NCBI RefSeq assembly: GCF_013314975.1
Contig: NZ_JABTYH010000042.1
Span: forward strand, 1-34,500
Direction of reading: 5' to 3'
Origin: Pseudarthrobacter oxydans
GTDB lineage: Bacteria > Actinomycetota > Actinomycetes > Actinomycetales > Micrococcaceae
Length of the DNA stretch: 34,500 nucleotides
Shown here: positions 32,929 through 34,500 of the stretch, one piece after another
Layout: each line of letters begins with the position of its first letter
Position numbering within the stretch: the first letter of the stretch is position 1
Position numbers and translations under genes: made by a program
Notes under the pieces: model-generated
Told to the model about the DNA's origin: nothing
What the model saw: the letters and a program-made list of their open reading frames with translations, nothing else
The model's database searches: none

Positions 32929-33134
32929 CGCGGGGAAACCCCGCTGTTTGTGACAGCGCGGCACCAGGTGAGGGCAGGGGGTAGTCGCGGTGAACGGCGG
33001 TCCGCCGCTGGTGAGTGGCTGCTGTGGTTCGCCCTGGGCGGCGGACCGCCCGACTTCTGGAAGGTTCCGTGCCCTGGTGTGGCGATGGGCTGGTGGCCTT
33101 GCCGGGCGGTGCGACAGATGACGCCCGGCAAGGC
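32929..33134. repeat. Cluster of inverted repeats next to the ParB-type gene
   Basis: Four further dyads: GCGGGG-AAA-CCCCGC near 32930-32944, GCTGT/ACAGC just after it, a 13-bp pair (32996-33008 with 33038-33050) and a perfect 13-bp pair (33096-33108 with 33122-33134). The last one ends 9 bases from the ParB-type stop codon and may be its terminator; the others have no explanation. No match to the chromosomal parS palindrome is visible. Confidence 0.5.
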
Positions 33135-33143
33135 GGTACCAGT

Positions 33144-34493
33144 TTAGGTGGCGTCGGCCTCGGTCGGCTTGCCGCTGTCGAGGATGATCTGCTCGACCTC
33201 ACTCGCGGTGTATCCCCAGAGGACCAGCTGGTTCAGGTAGTCCCGGTGGGTCTGGCACGGGGACCGCCACGAGTCCTTGGCGATCGTCTTTTCATACCCT
33301 GCGCACACCAGCGCGATCAGGGAAAACTCCGGACGGGTCGGCGTCTTGGCAACGTGCTCCCGGAGCGGGTTCCACGCCCAGGCGTTGGACTCTTCGACCT
33401 TCGCCCCGACCATCTCAGCGGCGACCTTTCCGTCATAGCCGCTGGCCGTTTCCGGGTGGTGCGTGATGGCATGGACGGTGAAGTACTGCCAGCCCTTCGG
33501 GGCCTGCTTCTTCGACAGCAGGCTCTTGACCCATTCACGCCTGACTACAGTTGCGGACTGCATCAGCTTGTTGTTCTCAATCAGGGTTTTCCGCTCGGCC
33601 TTCTGTTCCTCGGTCATCGGGCCTTTCGGGGCCGATGATGTTCCGTAGCCGCTGTAGTAGCGCAGTGTGAAGCCGAGATCTTTCCAGCCGGTGACCACGG
33701 CGACGGCGGAGTGCTCGCCCCGGTAGTCCGTTTCGATGTAGACGGCGTTCCCGTCCTCGTCCGTGGCCGGTTCCCCATCCACCCTCTTGAGCGACGTGAC
33801 GCGGAGTGTTTCGCTGTCCTCCCCGTAGCCGCATTCGGGAACAACAGCTGTTCCGGCCGCTTCCAGCTCGGTGATGAGTGCGGCCAGCGCCGCGGCGCGG
33901 TCGCGCTTGTCGCGCAGTTGCTGGGTGACGTGCAGGAGCATGTCGGGTTCGTCCATGATGACCGATTCGAGCTCCTCGGTGGCGTCCTCGTCGCCTTCGA
34001 ACTCGGCCAGAATCAGGGCCTCTTCAACGGTGTAGCCCTTGCCCAGGGCGGCGGCCCCGGTGTCGGTGGACTTGGCCTTCAGTGCGCTTTCGACGGTGGT
34101 CTTCGTGCGTCCGGTCTTCTTCGCGATCGCGGCGGCCGAAACCCCGATCAAAGACAGCTGGTGGTAGGCCTCGGCCTCGTCCGCTTCGGTCAATTCGGCG
34201 CGCTGGATGTTCTCCACCACCTGCGTCACGATGCGTTCGGCTTCCTCGGGGCTGTCGATGATCATCACAGGGATAGCCTCGCGTCCTGCTTCGACGGCCG
34301 CGCGGGTGCGGCGCTGGCCCATCAGCACATGCACGGTACCGTCGTCCTTGCGGTGGGCGATCACCGGTTCCATCACGCCGTGCTCCTTGATGCTGGCGAC
34401 GAAATCCGGAGTCAGGGCGGCGTCTTTGCGGACGTTGATGTCCACGGTCAGGGTGGCCGGGTCGAGCATTTCAAGCGTGGGTGTTGCAGTCAT
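33144..34493 (-). CDS. ParB/RepB/Spo0J-domain protein (plasmid partition or DNA binding)
   Basis: A 449-residue protein. The N-terminal ParB/Srx fold is clear: LTVDINVRKDAALTPDFVASIKEHGVMEPVIAHR, then VLMGQRRTRAAVEAG with the GxxR nucleotide-binding arginines (about residues 58-69) and VVENIQRAEL near 92. An HTH follows (LSLIGVSAAAIAKKTGRTKTTVESALK). The long C-terminal 250 residues are not standard for chromosomal ParB; such large ParB-domain proteins are usual on Arthrobacter-type plasmids. No ParA gene is in the window; the start codon lies 7 bases from the edge region, so upstream genes are outside. Role in partition or in replication control is inferred. Confidence 0.88.
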   Translation of the reverse strand: MTATPTLEMLDPATLTVDINVRKDAALTPDFVASIKEHGVMEPVIAHRKDDGTVHVLMGQRRTRAAVEAGREAIPVMIIDSPEEAERIVTQVVENIQRAELTEADEAEAYHQLSLIGVSAAAIAKKTGRTKTTVESALKAKSTDTGAAALGKGYTVEEALILAEFEGDEDATEELESVIMDEPDMLLHVTQQLRDKRDRAAALAALITELEAAGTAVVPECGYGEDSETLRVTSLKRVDGEPATDEDGNAVYIETDYRGEHSAVAVVTGWKDLGFTLRYYSGYGTSSAPKGPMTEEQKAERKTLIENNKLMQSATVVRREWVKSLLSKKQAPKGWQYFTVHAITHHPETASGYDGKVAAEMVGAKVEESNAWAWNPLREHVAKTPTRPEFSLIALVCAGYEKTIAKDSWRSPCQTHRDYLNQLVLWGYTASEVEQIILDSGKPTEADAT

Positions 34494-34500
34494 GAATGTA

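Noticed and set aside
32863..33143. parS site of the chromosomal type
   Set aside because: No match to the TGTTTCACGTGAAACA palindrome; only unrelated dyads are present.
1..34500. CRISPR array, tRNA or rRNA genes, complete insertion sequence
   Set aside because: I saw no regularly spaced repeats, no cloverleaf candidates and no transposase with terminal repeats.

Overview
The window is GC-rich DNA whose genes, spacing and gene families point to an actinobacterium of the Micrococcaceae, most likely Arthrobacter or Paenarthrobacter. It carries a MobA-type relaxase, a MobC-like protein and a ParB-family protein at the right end, and tyrosine recombinases in the middle, so it is probably part of a mobilisable plasmid. 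The genus and plasmid assignment is inference from gene content, not from a search.

Left part (about 0.6-13.6 kb). A lone lipoprotein solute-binding protein closed by a long terminator is followed by a one-direction catabolic cluster: Baeyer-Villiger-type FAD monooxygenase, crotonase-fold protein, RidA-type imine deaminase, two overlapping MaoC-like subunits, class III aminotransferase, CoA-transferase subunit A, and a nitroreductase-fold flavoprotein. It runs directly into two coenzyme F420 biosynthesis genes, fbiA/cofD and the fused fbiC/cofGH, then a small unknown gene. A perfect hairpin separates this from a convergent YeiH-type transporter gene. A stand-alone GTP cyclohydrolase II (ribA) follows; it feeds the pathway that supplies a precursor of the F420 chromophore. 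The set looks like an accessory pathway for a carbonyl- and nitrogen-containing compound that needs F420; the substrate cannot be read from the sequence.

Middle (about 17.2-20.1 kb). Three overlapping genes encode a complete tyrosine recombinase, an XRE-type HTH protein and a recombinase-like protein with a cysteine-rich zinc-ribbon N-terminus that has no tyrosine at the usual nucleophile position. This is probably a mobile element core.

Defence-like island (about 20.2-28 kb). It holds a small PLDc_N-like membrane protein, a SIR2-type NADase-like protein with a GAF-like C-terminus plus a 60-residue serine-rich protein, a ROK regulator, an NDT/TIR-like nucleotide-processing domain fused to S1 RNA-binding domains, and a minus-strand operon of MTH538-type TIR protein, caspase-like protease and RyR-like small protein. 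The TIR-caspase pair matches the logic of type IV Thoeris; the third small gene and the NDT-S1 and SIR2-Ser-rich loci are the best candidates for undescribed immune components.

Right end (about 28.2-34.5 kb). A lipoprotein, then a mobilisation block read on the minus strand (MobC, relaxase, coiled-coil protein), a candidate oriT dyad upstream of mobC, a small plus-strand coiled-coil protein, a 420-bp tract packed with inverted repeats, and a ParB-domain gene.
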